Assembly (NCBI RefSeq): GCF_014653155.1
Contig: NZ_BNAF01000001.1
Location: forward strand, 62,001 to 126,000
DNA from: Sphingobacterium griseoflavum
GTDB taxonomy: Bacteria; Bacteroidota; Bacteroidia; Sphingobacteriales; Sphingobacteriaceae
DNA: 64,000 nucleotides
Direction of reading: 5' to 3'
Shown in pieces: positions 17,301 to 26,539 of this stretch. Numbering within the stretch: the first letter of the stretch is position 1; every line of letters begins with the position of its first letter. A model generated the notes under the pieces. It was not told the origin of the DNA. It did no database searches and worked only from the letters and a program-made list of their open reading frames with translations. Both the position numbers and the translations under genes were made by a program.

Positions 17301-19637
17301 ACGCAGTAAAATGGTATTCCTGTTTGTATCTGCCATCGCCCTTAGGGCAATGGTGTCGAGGCTGTAACGTGCGTTTTCGTAGGCAATAGAAGAGTTCGAT
17401 ACGATGAGTGACCCGTTTAAAAAGTCGGGATCTGCCGTTTCAAAGTCGGCCACAACCTTTCCGTGGTACCTGAAATTTTGGTCCATCAATTTTAGGTTTT
17501 GCAGATTAATGCTATCGATCATCAGCGTCGCTTGAACTTTGGGGTAAGCGCCACGCATATCTGCTGCGAAATCCATATTCAACTGGATGTTGGGATCAGG
17601 GCTAACCAAATTACCAGCAATGTCACCGCCATTTGCCTGTGCATCCAACTTGATATTACGATAGGTATAGCCCATCGCGTCCAGCTGGTTAAGATTGCCG
17701 GTAACGGTCGCATTCATGTTTTTCGGATTCAGACCTGTTCCTGCAACTTTAGCCTCCGCAGAGATAATACCTAACACGGAATCTTGGTTCAAAACGCTTC
17801 CCAAGTCGAAGTTATCGATGGATACGTAGGCATCGTAAGTCGTGTCGCGTCCCATCGACATTTTGCCATTTACCGTGGCGTTACCTTTTTCCGTCACCAA
17901 ACTTAAGTTGGTGTCGAATCCTTTCATACCTCCTTTAAATGTTCCCGACAAGCTGATGGCATTGGGCAACTGTATGCTATCAGGAAGCATTGATTTATCT
18001 ACAAGACGTTCGATGTCGCGTCTTCCTGTGGTAAACTTTTTCAATCTTAGGTCGACGTTCAGATTCTCGACATCAGGAAGGCCCTTGATCACAGCGCTGG
18101 CTAAGAGTTGGGTGCGATCAAGCGTTTTGAACTCGATATTTGGAATAGTTAAGTTATCCATCTTACCACGAACCGTTCCATCGATATAGAACGAGCGGGC
18201 TAGCAAGGGCTTCATGACCTGCATCGTGTCTAAATCAGGAACAAAATACCGGATGTCGCGCATATCAATCGTCGTTTTCCGAATTTTGGCATCTACGTTG
18301 ACTAAATTTGGATTGGTGGATATAGCATCCAGCGAAGGATAGGTTATCTTTACGTAGTCTCTGATCGTTGTGTAGGGCGTCTGCGCCAGCAAATTCTTTA
18401 TTTCTGCACCCTTATCGCCGTAGATAAAGTCTGCCTGCAGTTTCTTTAACGTAAATCCTGAATGATCTTTCATGCTTAGATTCTGAAGGGAACCCGAGAT
18501 GGAGTCGGCTGAATAATAAAGATCTTTTAGGTCACCCACGAAGTTTGTGATTTTGATGTTGCCATAATCAAATCCTTTCATGCGGGCTTGGTTGTCATCT
18601 TTGAACCATACGTTGGTTTTGTTGATAACTAACCGATCGGCCGATACCACCCAATTCATGCTGCTCGGTTCTGCTACTGTATCCGTTGCAGCCGCCTTGA
18701 CCGGCTGTGTGCTGGTTTTACCAAGTAGGATGTGCGAATCAGACTCGTCAAGTGCAACATCCGCTAAGCGAACGATCTCTTTATTCAAGTCTAGCTCTTT
18801 GATACCTGCCTGCAACCTCTTGATATCGAATTTTGTATCCATTTTGGAGGAAGCATCTTCGTAGCGAACAAAGATATCGGAAAGATCTATATTTTTGATT
18901 TCTAGATCGGGCAACAGGGAACTCATCTGTGCGGAAGTGTCCGTAATTCCCAGATCGGCTAAATCCGGCGTTTCATTTTCTGACACGGGTTGCCACTGCT
19001 TAACCAGCGCTGTTAGCCCGTCGATTTTTATATCGGGCATGGAGAACGCCATATTATCGGTCAGCTCAAATCGCTTAACACGGGTATCAAAATGATTTAA
19101 GCGGATGTCGGCACGTGTGCCGATTACTTCATCATTGTAGACAAAATGAATTCTTTTAAATAATACATCCTCGATATTGAAAACCAGCGCCGAAGTAGTA
19201 TCTGCGGTAGGTGCACTTTCTTTCTCTGAAGTAAACGCTTGCATAATGTAATCGAAATTGAAACTACTGTCGGGAAGCGTGCGACTGATTTTTGCAGTAA
19301 TTCCTTCCAGTTCAAATTCTTCGATCTCAACGGTGTTCTTCAGCAACTTGAACATGTTGATGTCTACCAGCAGTTTTTCTCCTGCTATTAAGGTGTCTTT
19401 TGATTGATCTTCGAAATACACATTTTCCAGCACTAGTTTTTTCGGGAATGTTATGTTGACGTAGCCGATACGGACCGGAGTGCCAATTTTGGTTTCCAAA
19501 TAGTTCGTCACTTTCCCCACGACATAGTTTTGAACCGCGGGCATACGGATGAGAAAAATGATCAGCAAAATAAGGGCGATGACACTGCCAATGATCCACA
19601 GTATGGTTTTTAGGGCTATCCTTCCGAATCGATTCAA
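14328..19637 (-). CDS. tamB: TamB: translocation and assembly module inner-membrane protein
   Basis: A 1769-residue AsmA-like envelope-spanning protein. One N-terminal membrane anchor (residues 8-30) is followed by a very long beta-rich periplasmic part with repeated LNVDLRLKKF / GSLIVSNSS / GAATVSRL units that form a beta-taco. The C-terminal TamB (DUF490) domain contains TMSGTYTIEKGEYTVPLGPLSRRFTFQKGS and LIRGVDIDFNLQ. The tail after about residue 1690 is charged and low complexity. The only in-frame initiation codon before the membrane anchor is TTG at 19637 (an in-frame TAA lies 9 bases further upstream), so a TTG start is required. It forms an operon with tamL and probably bridges inner and outer membranes for lipid or protein delivery. 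Confidence 0.9.
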   Translation of the reverse strand: MNRFGRIALKTILWIIGSVIALILLIIFLIRMPAVQNYVVGKVTNYLETKIGTPVRIGYVNITFPKKLVLENVYFEDQSKDTLIAGEKLLVDINMFKLLKNTVEIEEFELEGITAKISRTLPDSSFNFDYIMQAFTSEKESAPTADTTSALVFNIEDVLFKRIHFVYNDEVIGTRADIRLNHFDTRVKRFELTDNMAFSMPDIKIDGLTALVKQWQPVSENETPDLADLGITDTSAQMSSLLPDLEIKNIDLSDIFVRYEDASSKMDTKFDIKRLQAGIKELDLNKEIVRLADVALDESDSHILLGKTSTQPVKAAATDTVAEPSSMNWVVSADRLVINKTNVWFKDDNQARMKGFDYGNIKITNFVGDLKDLYYSADSISGSLQNLSMKDHSGFTLKKLQADFIYGDKGAEIKNLLAQTPYTTIRDYVKITYPSLDAISTNPNLVNVDAKIRKTTIDMRDIRYFVPDLDTMQVMKPLLARSFYIDGTVRGKMDNLTIPNIEFKTLDRTQLLASAVIKGLPDVENLNVDLRLKKFTTGRRDIERLVDKSMLPDSIQLPNAISLSGTFKGGMKGFDTNLSLVTEKGNATVNGKMSMGRDTTYDAYVSIDNFDLGSVLNQDSVLGIISAEAKVAGTGLNPKNMNATVTGNLNQLDAMGYTYRNIKLDAQANGGDIAGNLVSPDPNIQLNMDFAADMRGAYPKVQATLMIDSINLQNLKLMDQNFRYHGKVVADFETADPDFLNGSLIVSNSSIAYENARYSLDTIALRAMADTNRNTILLRSEFLKAHLVGKYRLTELGASIQDIVRMYYNPTGQQQTTLAYEPQNFEFSATLNNSRFIREFLPELEEMRDVTLDGTFNSASKSLMAKLIAPKILYGGTLIENVGVDLITADSTLYYAALINRIKVGTIELTNTVMSGSVIENNIDFGLWIKDKAGREQYHLGAGVQVADNNFMLRLKEDGLKLHYEDWQIDPANQISFGTGGLRAENFRLSHEGQEFLIQSKDSTANAPIDLTFNNFRIETLTEIVESESLNLGGKINGAATVSRLESSPVFVSDLTIEKFHFGKDTVGNIAIHVNNVQENTFAADVKISENGNDVQLTGNFISPPEGPSSIDAKLSLKPMKMTTIQAFSLGYIEDAAGDLVGDINISGTLDAPKINGAITFQQAQMNIAMLNADLRMDNQSIRFNEQGVQFRQFEIRDARNNTARINGSVRTTDYRDFAFNLNLVMDDFEAMNSTMEDNDMFYGKMYLTTNLRVTGDMNSPRVDGSIRTNDRTDFYFVVPNENPGVAERDGVVKFVDRSDTASRNIFARLDSLTTAPSALTGMDISLKLQTDPEARFTVVLDPGTKDELHIQGVAELTAAIDASEKITMSGTYTIEKGEYTVPLGPLSRRFTFQKGSVITWAGDPLDANMSITAVYTNRFPTLELVQSQVNPQAQNLYRQRIPFNVLLKLSGALFKPNLSFDIQLDENSSMVPQDVTNNVNIALANMRNDPAELNKQVFSLIALGRFMSANPFESLSGGGGVEGAARSTLSNFLTGQLNNLTSDLIRGVDIDFNLQSEQDYLTGSAQNRTDLNVGVSRALFDDRLKITVGSNFEVEGNARPGEKTSNIAGDVSLEYRLSPDGRYIGRVYRNNQYQPTLQGQFIETGIGLVANLTYDRFREIFMSSRAIDKYYNSDSPNFRRRFDVDRLEVDSVYRDSVRNVIQDSLERRQNRGGRRDTTDRSKPVRQNSVKGNGVTSFNQRPRSKQDTVKRKDNTAIRNEEEERESNEK

Positions 19638-19876
19638 AGCAATTTAATTATAAAATGATGATATGCGATTAATAAAATTCTACTTTACAAACGCTGTAAA
19701 AACATAAATGTTTACTTTCGCGTGAATTATTTCATACGAATGCACGCTGAGCAAGGATACTATTTGTTCGGTATGAGCAGGATTCGTGCCGTAAATTACG
19801 ATTTCAGTCTTTTTCAACTTTCCATTTTGCCAAATCCTTCCTAAATCCAGTTTTAATATTGTAGTTTAGAAACATC

Positions 19877-20548
19877 ATGAAGATACTTATAGTAGAAGAT
19901 GAACCGGAACTCCTCAAGGTCATGTCCGTTTTTTTAGAGCGGGAGCAGTATGTCGTGGAAAGGGCGACGGATTATGCGTCCGGCCTATCCAAGATAGCGA
20001 ATTACACCTACGATTGCATCTTGTTGGATGTGATGTTACCTGGCGGGAGTGGTATTTCGCTGCTGCGGGCGCTCCGTGATATGGGGAAACTCGACTCCGT
20101 CATTGTCGTTTCGGCGAAAGATGCGGTAGAAGATAAGGTACAGGGATTGGAATTGGGCGCGGATGACTATTTGGCGAAACCTTTCCATCTGTCGGAGCTG
20201 CTGGCACGGATCAAGACTGTTATCCGACGGAACAATCAGCATCGTGAACAGGCTTTGGAATTTAAGAATGTGAAGCTGTTTCCTGAAGATCGAAAGTTGC
20301 TTGTTAATGAGTTGGAAGTATGCTTAAATCGAAAGGAGTATGATCTTTTCTATTACTTTATGATCCGGCCCGGAAAATTGGTCCCCAAAACAGCGTTGGC
20401 CGAAGCTGTTTGGGGAGATAGTGCCGATCAGGCAGATAGCTTGGATTTTATCTATTCGCAGATCAAAAATCTGCGCAAGAAATTGAAAGACAGCCATGCG
20501 GAAATCGATTTTCAAGCTGTCTATGGTATTGGCTATAAATTGATGTGA
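19877..20548 (+). CDS. OmpR-family response regulator
   Basis: 223 residues: an N-terminal receiver with the acidic pair in VEDEP, phospho-acceptor Asp51 (ILLDVMLPG), Ser79 and Lys101 in LAKPF, and a C-terminal winged-helix DNA-binding domain ending QAVYGIGYKLM. It overlaps or abuts the histidine kinase gene, whose GTG at 20545 lies inside its last codons. The pair is divergent from tamB with 239 bases between. The regulon is unknown. Relatives in the phylum include RprY-like regulators, but I see no basis for a specific name. Confidence 0.93.
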   Translation: MKILIVEDEPELLKVMSVFLEREQYVVERATDYASGLSKIANYTYDCILLDVMLPGGSGISLLRALRDMGKLDSVIVVSAKDAVEDKVQGLELGADDYLAKPFHLSELLARIKTVIRRNNQHREQALEFKNVKLFPEDRKLLVNELEVCLNRKEYDLFYYFMIRPGKLVPKTALAEAVWGDSADQADSLDFIYSQIKNLRKKLKDSHAEIDFQAVYGIGYKLM

Positions 20549-20550
20549 GG

Positions 20551-21861
20551 ATGCAGGTCTCTGTAAAAAATTATACCCTTAGGTTTCTCAGCCTGGCTTT
20601 TTTCGTGATCATATCGGCTTGGGCAGCTTTGTTTTATGCTTATATTTTAGATGAGGTCTATGATAATGTTGATGATGGATTGAAGAATCAAAAAATTTTA
20701 ATTTTGCGGGAACTATATAAGTTTCCGGAGCTGTTGGAAACATCGGAATTTGGAATTAGCCAGTTCCGCGTGCTGCCGGTAAAGGATATGGAAGGGTTTT
20801 CTGAAGAGAATCACTTGTCCAGCGTTTTTTTCTATATGCCATATGATGATGAACAAGAACCTTACCGGGTGCTGCGCACTGGATTTTATGCGGCCAATAA
20901 GAAGCCGTATCGTTTGGAAATCCGGACGTCGACTGTTGAAGAAGATGATTTGATCTATGACTTGACGACAGCCTTAATTGTGCTGTATCTCGTACTGGTA
21001 CTTGGCATGTATTTGATCAACGAAGTTGTGCTGCGGAAGGTTTGGCAGCCTTTCGCAACGATCCTGGCCAATCTAAACCACTACAGATTTGGACACAAAG
21101 GCAGTTTAAAGCCGATACACACCAATGTGGTGGAATTCAACAAGCTCGATGAGGAAATTCGACGTATGTGGAATAGAAATGAAGAAGTATTTGAAGAACA
21201 AAAGCGCTTCATTGAAAATGCAGCACACGAGCTCCAGACACCTTTAGCCATTACCATTAACAGACTGGAATTGTTGATGGAGGACGAGACGCTATCGGAA
21301 GAACAGTTAACGCAAATTGAAGCGTCCAAATCTTCCCTACGGCGATTGGTCAACTTGAACAAAGCACTCCTGATGCTGTCGCGCATCGAAAACAAACAGT
21401 ATGCCCACGTGGAACTTGTCAATTTTAATCAACTCACCCATCAGCTGATCGACGATCTAGCGGATTTATCAGCCTTCAAGCAGATTGAGTTGCGGCGGCT
21501 GGAGCAGGGCGTGTTTGAAGCAGAGGTCAATCCTGACCTCGCGCTTGTATTGGTGTCTAATCTTCTACGAAATGCTGTTCGCCATAATAAAAAAGGGGGG
21601 AAGATATCAGTTTCTTTCCAACCGCAACAACTTGTGATCTCCAACACGGGACAGCAACAACCTTTGGATGCCGAACGGCTATTTCAACGATTCTTTAAAG
21701 GCGCACAAGACGGGCTGTCCAATGGCTTGGGCCTAGCGATTGTCAAGTCCATTATTGAATCCTATCCAAGTCTTCAACTGGAGTATATCTATTCTGCAGG
21801 ACAGCATATTTTTATGATCAAATACAGCGAAGGTTACCCGTTATCAAGTAGATCTGTATAA
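20551..21861 (+). CDS. Two-component sensor histidine kinase
   Basis: 436 residues from ATG 20551, two bases after the regulator's stop. A GTG two codons earlier (20545) would overlap it by 4 bases. Two membrane segments (about 12-34 and 140-160) enclose a sensor domain of about 100 residues. The dimerisation domain has the H-box ENAAHELQTPLA with His226, where Gln replaces the usual Arg of HELRTP as often seen in this phylum. The ATPase domain has the N-box NLLRNAVRHN and G-box GLGLAIVKSI; the D-box is reduced to VISNTGQQ, so the canonical DxGxG is absent. It is the partner of the upstream regulator. The signal is unknown. Confidence 0.92.
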   Translation: MQVSVKNYTLRFLSLAFFVIISAWAALFYAYILDEVYDNVDDGLKNQKILILRELYKFPELLETSEFGISQFRVLPVKDMEGFSEENHLSSVFFYMPYDDEQEPYRVLRTGFYAANKKPYRLEIRTSTVEEDDLIYDLTTALIVLYLVLVLGMYLINEVVLRKVWQPFATILANLNHYRFGHKGSLKPIHTNVVEFNKLDEEIRRMWNRNEEVFEEQKRFIENAAHELQTPLAITINRLELLMEDETLSEEQLTQIEASKSSLRRLVNLNKALLMLSRIENKQYAHVELVNFNQLTHQLIDDLADLSAFKQIELRRLEQGVFEAEVNPDLALVLVSNLLRNAVRHNKKGGKISVSFQPQQLVISNTGQQQPLDAERLFQRFFKGAQDGLSNGLGLAIVKSIIESYPSLQLEYIYSAGQHIFMIKYSEGYPLSSRSV

Positions 21862-21994
21862 CAGCGACAACATGACCTTCCATGGAGTGGTTTCCCGCTT
21901 TTTGCTTGCGGTCAATATTCTTTTGATCAACAGCGGCAGTCTATAGACGACCCGTTTCCTGTAAATTTGTATTTCTTTGTGTAGAGATATTTTG

Positions 21995-22002
21995 TATATT
22001 TG
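21995..22002 (+). promoter_or_regulatory. -7 box TATATTTG of the DUF3857 gene
   Basis: An exact TAnnTTTG match 20 bases before the ATG. TTTG elements lie 15 and 25 bases upstream, off the ideal 19-21 spacing. Confidence 0.45.
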
Positions 22003-22021
22003 AATACCAGTTATTATATAG

Positions 22022-24001
22022 ATGAAATATATCATTGTTAGCCTTTTAGTCCTAAGTGCATGCGCACTACGTGCACAGGATTTCTCTTTTGGGAAGGTCA
22101 AAGAATCGGACTTCCAAATACAGAGTTCTCTCTTAGATAGCAGCGCGAATGGTATCGTACTCAATGAGTATGGGTATGCCAATATCGAACTTAGTCCGAT
22201 AGGAGATAAGGGGTTCGAGATTGAATATTATTATCACATCCTGATTAAGATCCTGAAAAAAGAGGGCTATGATGAAGCCAATTTTACCGTTCCGCTATAC
22301 CTCAACAATTCGACCAAAGAAACGTTGGTTGAAGCGAAGGGATTTACCTATAATATGGAGGCAGGTGAGCTGCAGAAAGTGGCGCTGGAGAAGGAAAATG
22401 TGCTGACGGAAAAAACCAGTAAAACACAGCAATTGGTGAAGATCGCTTTTCCGCAGGTCAAAGAGGGATCGATCGTGGAGCTGCGCTATAAGACAAAATC
22501 ACCGTTTCTATTTAGTCTGAATGCGTGGACGTTTCAAACTACTATTCCGAAAATACGAAGTGAATTTGTGACACGTATCCCGGAGATATGTACCTATCGT
22601 ATCAACCTGAAAGGGGGGATACCATTGACCAATAGGAAGGCGGAAAATTACAATACACAGCTTTCGACCAGCGTAGGGGAACTGAGGGGCGAGAAAATCT
22701 CGTATTTGATGACCGATATCCCTGCTTTCGTAGCCGAAGATTATATGACCGCCTCGAAGAATTTTCGATCAATATTGACTTTTGAGCTGGCCCGTTACGC
22801 CATCCCTTTTGGTCCAAACGAAACATTTTCTTTGACTTGGAACGATGTCCAACGCTCATTGATAGCCGACGAAAACTTCGGAGGACAGTTGAAGCGGAAG
22901 GGAGCGCTAAAAGAGTATATTGACCCGCTTCTTGTCCAACAGGCAAGCAATTTAGATAAGGCAAAACTTATTTATGATTACATCCGCAAGCAGGTAAAAT
23001 GGAATGAGCGTCATGGCCTCTTTGCGTCCGTAGGAATCAAAAAGGCACTGGAAACGAGAAGTGGAAATAGCGCAGATATCAATTTAGCTTTGGTAAGTGC
23101 CCTAAATTATGCTGGTATTCCAACAGAACCTATCATCTTGTCTACCCGCGACAACGGTTACCCTGGGATATACAGTGCAGGGATGGCAGAATTCAATCAC
23201 GTGATTGCTCGAGCAGATATCGACGGACAATCTTTTTATTTGGATGCCAGTTCACGTTACGAGCCCTTCGGCAATCTACCTTTTCAATGTATCAATCATC
23301 AGGGACGAAATATCCCATTGGACGGCCCATCGGATTGGGTACCATTGCAGGCTAGTTTGGTTTCCAGCTTTACGGTCTATTTTGATGGTAAATTGGACAC
23401 CGAAGGAACGCTAAAAGGTAAGCTAATTATGAATAGGGGAGGATACGCCGCAAGTTCAAAGCGTTCGGCAATGGATGCGACGAGTTCTTTGGAAGAGTAT
23501 TTTGAAGATTATCAGGAAAGGTTTACCCACATCAACATCACCGAACCCGAAGTGGAAAATAGGGAAAACTGCGAGATGCTGTTGAAAGAATCAATGGATG
23601 TTGAAATTGCGAATTTTGCAACGCTCGATAACAGCGAGCTGCATTTTAATCCCATCGTCTACGGAAGGATCGAGAAAAATCCTTTCAACCTGGCTACGAG
23701 ATCTTATCCAGTAGATATCGGTGCCAAGACGCAGGAGAATATGACCTTTATCATTGAAGTGCCAGATGGATTTACCCTTACCGAGGAGTCGCTCGCTGCA
23801 AAAATGAATATGGCGCTCCCTAATCGGGATGCCCGCTTTGTCTATTCACTGTCGCAGAAAGGTCAAATAATTACGGTACAATTGCTTACGCAAATCAATA
23901 AACCCCTGTTCCTACCCGAGGAATATTTCGATTTGAAAGAATTCTTCAGTCGTATTATACAAGGACAGAAAAGCAGGTGCGTATTAAAACAAAAGGGGTA
24001 G
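22022..24001 (+). CDS. DUF3857 and transglutaminase-like domain protein
   Basis: 659 residues with an N-terminal signal (VSLLVLSACALRAQ), which could be cut by signal peptidase I after RAQ or be lipidated at Cys (LSAC lipobox). The DUF3857 domain (about residues 50-210) holds YYYHILIKILKKEGYDEANFTVPLY. A transglutaminase-like fold follows (about 300-400) with IYDYIRKQVKWNERHG and RSGNSADINLALVSALNYAGIPTEPI. The position where the usual catalytic Cys stands (G-[DN]-C) reads NSADIN, so the catalytic cysteine is missing and the domain is probably a binding module. Expected location is periplasm or cell surface. The function is unknown. Confidence 0.82.
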   Translation: MKYIIVSLLVLSACALRAQDFSFGKVKESDFQIQSSLLDSSANGIVLNEYGYANIELSPIGDKGFEIEYYYHILIKILKKEGYDEANFTVPLYLNNSTKETLVEAKGFTYNMEAGELQKVALEKENVLTEKTSKTQQLVKIAFPQVKEGSIVELRYKTKSPFLFSLNAWTFQTTIPKIRSEFVTRIPEICTYRINLKGGIPLTNRKAENYNTQLSTSVGELRGEKISYLMTDIPAFVAEDYMTASKNFRSILTFELARYAIPFGPNETFSLTWNDVQRSLIADENFGGQLKRKGALKEYIDPLLVQQASNLDKAKLIYDYIRKQVKWNERHGLFASVGIKKALETRSGNSADINLALVSALNYAGIPTEPIILSTRDNGYPGIYSAGMAEFNHVIARADIDGQSFYLDASSRYEPFGNLPFQCINHQGRNIPLDGPSDWVPLQASLVSSFTVYFDGKLDTEGTLKGKLIMNRGGYAASSKRSAMDATSSLEEYFEDYQERFTHINITEPEVENRENCEMLLKESMDVEIANFATLDNSELHFNPIVYGRIEKNPFNLATRSYPVDIGAKTQENMTFIIEVPDGFTLTEESLAAKMNMALPNRDARFVYSLSQKGQIITVQLLTQINKPLFLPEEYFDLKEFFSRIIQGQKSRCVLKQKG

Positions 24002-24029
24002 GTGTCGAGTGTACCCATCAAATGTTGTA

Positions 24030-25934
24030 TTATTGCAGGATCTCGAGGGTAAACCGTCCTTTATCTGTTTGACTAACCATGCGCAGAAATTCGTGGAACT
24101 CGTTGTATAGCTTTGGCTCATAGGTTCCCTGTTTGATAGTTAGAATCCGATTGGTTATCAGCTTATCATCCTCGATGTGTGCCGAGAACGAATAGTTTCC
24201 CATTTCACAACTGAATTCTTTTTTCAAGGGCGTCATCAATTTGTTGACATTTTCGGGAAGAGTTATCTCCACACGATCTTCATCCGTGAAGCCCCTGTTT
24301 ATGTAAATTGGTTGTTGTCGATTTTCATTGCGCTGGATACTTCCGAAGCTGTTGAAAAGCGAGGATGGTATCTGTATCCGGTTGTTGGTCTTAGTGGCGA
24401 TGTTGCCAATTGAAATCGATAAGTTTTCCGTGATGCTAGGATCAGAATCTTGATCGATCTTCACATAATCAATGTTGTCGAAACTGATATTGTTGATATC
24501 ATAGTGGCGTGCCAATAGCTTGGGCTTCTCTGCATTATTAGCTCGGAATACATCCATATGGTTGTCGTATTGGGTGCCGAAGAACTGTGTTTGCATGGTT
24601 CCTTGCAAATTGGATAGATCCAGTAGCTGCAGTTTTGCGGTGCGTAGCTGTCTATTATCTTTTTCGCTGTAGGTTGGTGTGCGCAGTACCTTTCCGCCGT
24701 CAGGCGTGCAGGCCAACACAAGACGGTCGTCGGTAAAGTTGCCCAAAAATCCAAAAGGCATCTCTTGGCTGGTGCATTCGAGCCAAGTGGTATCATTCTC
24801 AAAGGGGATGCATAGAATAATATGGTTTCCATCCTGTACGTTAGCGAAATTAGGCTTTAAGCTCTCTTTTTTGTTTCCAGCCTCTACGATACAATAATAG
24901 GAGGGTATGTCTGCAAAGGTGAGCAAATTTTGCATATAGTTAACCAACGCTTTGCAATCTCCGTAGCCATATTTTTGCACATCACGGGCAGAAAAAGGTT
25001 CTAGGCCACCTATGCCGATCTGAATACTGACATAGCGTGTTTTCTCTTGCAGATACTGATAAAGTCGCTTGGCTTTCTCCCGATCATGTTTACAGTCTTT
25101 GATCAGGTCTAAGACCTTACTCTTTGCCGTTTCATCCAAGTTTTGTTTACCCGTCAATAGGTTGTCATAATACCAATTACCGAAGTCCTCCCAGCTATCA
25201 AATGCCCCGGTTTTTCCGTAGTACGATATTTTCTTCGGAACAATGTTGACATGAACAGCCTGCTCGCGAAAGCTTCGGGTATAGTTCTCTTCCTTGATAG
25301 CGGGTATATTGCTTACTTCCCAGGTGTAGGTAGTCAGCTTTTCGTTCTTTTCGACCTTCGGATCGGTGCTGATATGCTGGGCATGCGACCGAATTTCGAC
25401 TGTAGGAGCAGCGGCAAAAGTGTACTCGCTATGCTCTATGGCAAGCTGTGGGCTATAATTTGGGTTCCAGCTCGGTATGACTAGGTTTTGCTTATATTGG
25501 ATTTCGTAAGCGATCTCTATCGTGTAAGGATATTGGATAGCGTCGTATTGATAAAGTTTCAATCGGCTGTCGGAGAACATGGAAAAGCCGTCTGCAGCGC
25601 TGATATCGATAAAGTTTTTTGCGGTGATTTTATGAATGGGCATGCCATACTCGTCGTAGACGGTGCCTTTTATCGATTTTATTGCCACGCTTTTATTGTA
25701 GTGTATGGGCACGGCAGCGTAGTAATCGCCACTCTTATTGTGTACGGTAATTGCTTTTTTAACCCGCAGCAATACATCGTTTTCTGCACGCATTTCTACG
25801 TGCATGGATTCGTTGCGTATGGTCGCTGCTGCACGCACCTTTAGCTCTTTTGGTATGGATTCAACAGCATATCGCAGCTGCGCCTTACTTTGTAGCGCGA
25901 TTATCGCGAAGAAGCTTAAAATAATGTATTTCAT
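24030..25934 (-). CDS. DUF3857 and transglutaminase-like protein with intact Cys
   Basis: 634 residues with a signal peptide (MKYIILSFFAIIALQSKAQ). DUF3857 spans about residues 50-220 (YDAIQYPYTIEIAYEIQYKQN). The transglutaminase part keeps KTRYVSIQIGIGGLEPFSARDVQKYGYGDCKALVNYMQNLL, with the catalytic Cys in YGDC, and a later HIILCIPFENDTTWLECTSQ carrying the His-Asp region. The partner gene 22022-24001 is a paralogue with a lost Cys. The two converge with 28 bases between stops. Likely periplasmic; the substrate is unknown. Confidence 0.85.
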   Translation of the reverse strand: MKYIILSFFAIIALQSKAQLRYAVESIPKELKVRAAATIRNESMHVEMRAENDVLLRVKKAITVHNKSGDYYAAVPIHYNKSVAIKSIKGTVYDEYGMPIHKITAKNFIDISAADGFSMFSDSRLKLYQYDAIQYPYTIEIAYEIQYKQNLVIPSWNPNYSPQLAIEHSEYTFAAAPTVEIRSHAQHISTDPKVEKNEKLTTYTWEVSNIPAIKEENYTRSFREQAVHVNIVPKKISYYGKTGAFDSWEDFGNWYYDNLLTGKQNLDETAKSKVLDLIKDCKHDREKAKRLYQYLQEKTRYVSIQIGIGGLEPFSARDVQKYGYGDCKALVNYMQNLLTFADIPSYYCIVEAGNKKESLKPNFANVQDGNHIILCIPFENDTTWLECTSQEMPFGFLGNFTDDRLVLACTPDGGKVLRTPTYSEKDNRQLRTAKLQLLDLSNLQGTMQTQFFGTQYDNHMDVFRANNAEKPKLLARHYDINNISFDNIDYVKIDQDSDPSITENLSISIGNIATKTNNRIQIPSSLFNSFGSIQRNENRQQPIYINRGFTDEDRVEITLPENVNKLMTPLKKEFSCEMGNYSFSAHIEDDKLITNRILTIKQGTYEPKLYNEFHEFLRMVSQTDKGRFTLEILQ

Positions 25935-26091
25935 AACAATTGGTTTGTTGTGCCTAAAGATAATGATTTCTCCGGCTATTTTTGTTTTGCTCTAGAATTA
26001 TTTGCTCGCTAATTACTACATCTTCGCTTGGTCACTATTCGCTGCTGCTCTTTTGTGATGTCTCCATTTATCCCTATATTTAAGAAAATCA

Positions 26092-26520
26092 ATGACAAAA
26101 ATGGAACGACGAAACTTTTTAAAATCTGTGGCTGTAGCAGGAACGTCTGCAACGGTACTTAGCGCTTGTGCAACGGGAGCCAATGACGCTGCTGGACAGG
26201 AGCTGACGGCAGGATGCATCGTGCATTCGGTATATTTTTGGCTTAAAGAGGGGCTGGCTAAAGAGGAAGAGCAGGATTTCCTGAACTTTTTTGAAGCGCT
26301 AAAGAAAGTCCCCGGCATCCATAGCTTTCATGTCGGCAAACCGGCCGCCACGACGGCGCGCGAAGTTGTGGACAACTCTTTTCAGTACAGTCTTATCGTC
26401 ACGTTCAAAAACCTACAGGATATCAACACCTACGAGAAACACCCTGATCACCTTGCTGCCTCCGAAAAGTACAGCAAATATTGGACGAAAGTTGCTGTTC
26501 GCGACATGGAATTGATCTAA
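26092..26520 (+). CDS. Dabb-family (stress-response A/B barrel) Tat lipoprotein
   Basis: 142 residues. The N-terminus has a Tat motif (RRNFLKS) and a lipobox (VLSAC), so it is probably exported folded and lipidated. The mature domain is a ferredoxin-like Dabb barrel: IVHSVYFWLKEGLAKEEEQDFLNFFEALKKVPGIHSFHVGKP, then SLIVTFKNLQDINTYEKHPDHLAASEKY. Dabb domains dimerise and can act as small heme or ligand-binding or enzyme domains. The ligand here is unknown. ATG at 26101 is an alternative start. It converges on yqaE. Confidence 0.85.
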   Translation: MTKMERRNFLKSVAVAGTSATVLSACATGANDAAGQELTAGCIVHSVYFWLKEGLAKEEEQDFLNFFEALKKVPGIHSFHVGKPAATTAREVVDNSFQYSLIVTFKNLQDINTYEKHPDHLAASEKYSKYWTKVAVRDMELI

Positions 26521-26539
26521 AAGATGGAAAGCTGTAGGA

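Noticed and set aside
21844..22182. A 112-codon minus-strand frame across the histidine kinase/DUF3857 spacer
   Set aside because: It overlaps two well-supported plus-strand genes and has no domain.
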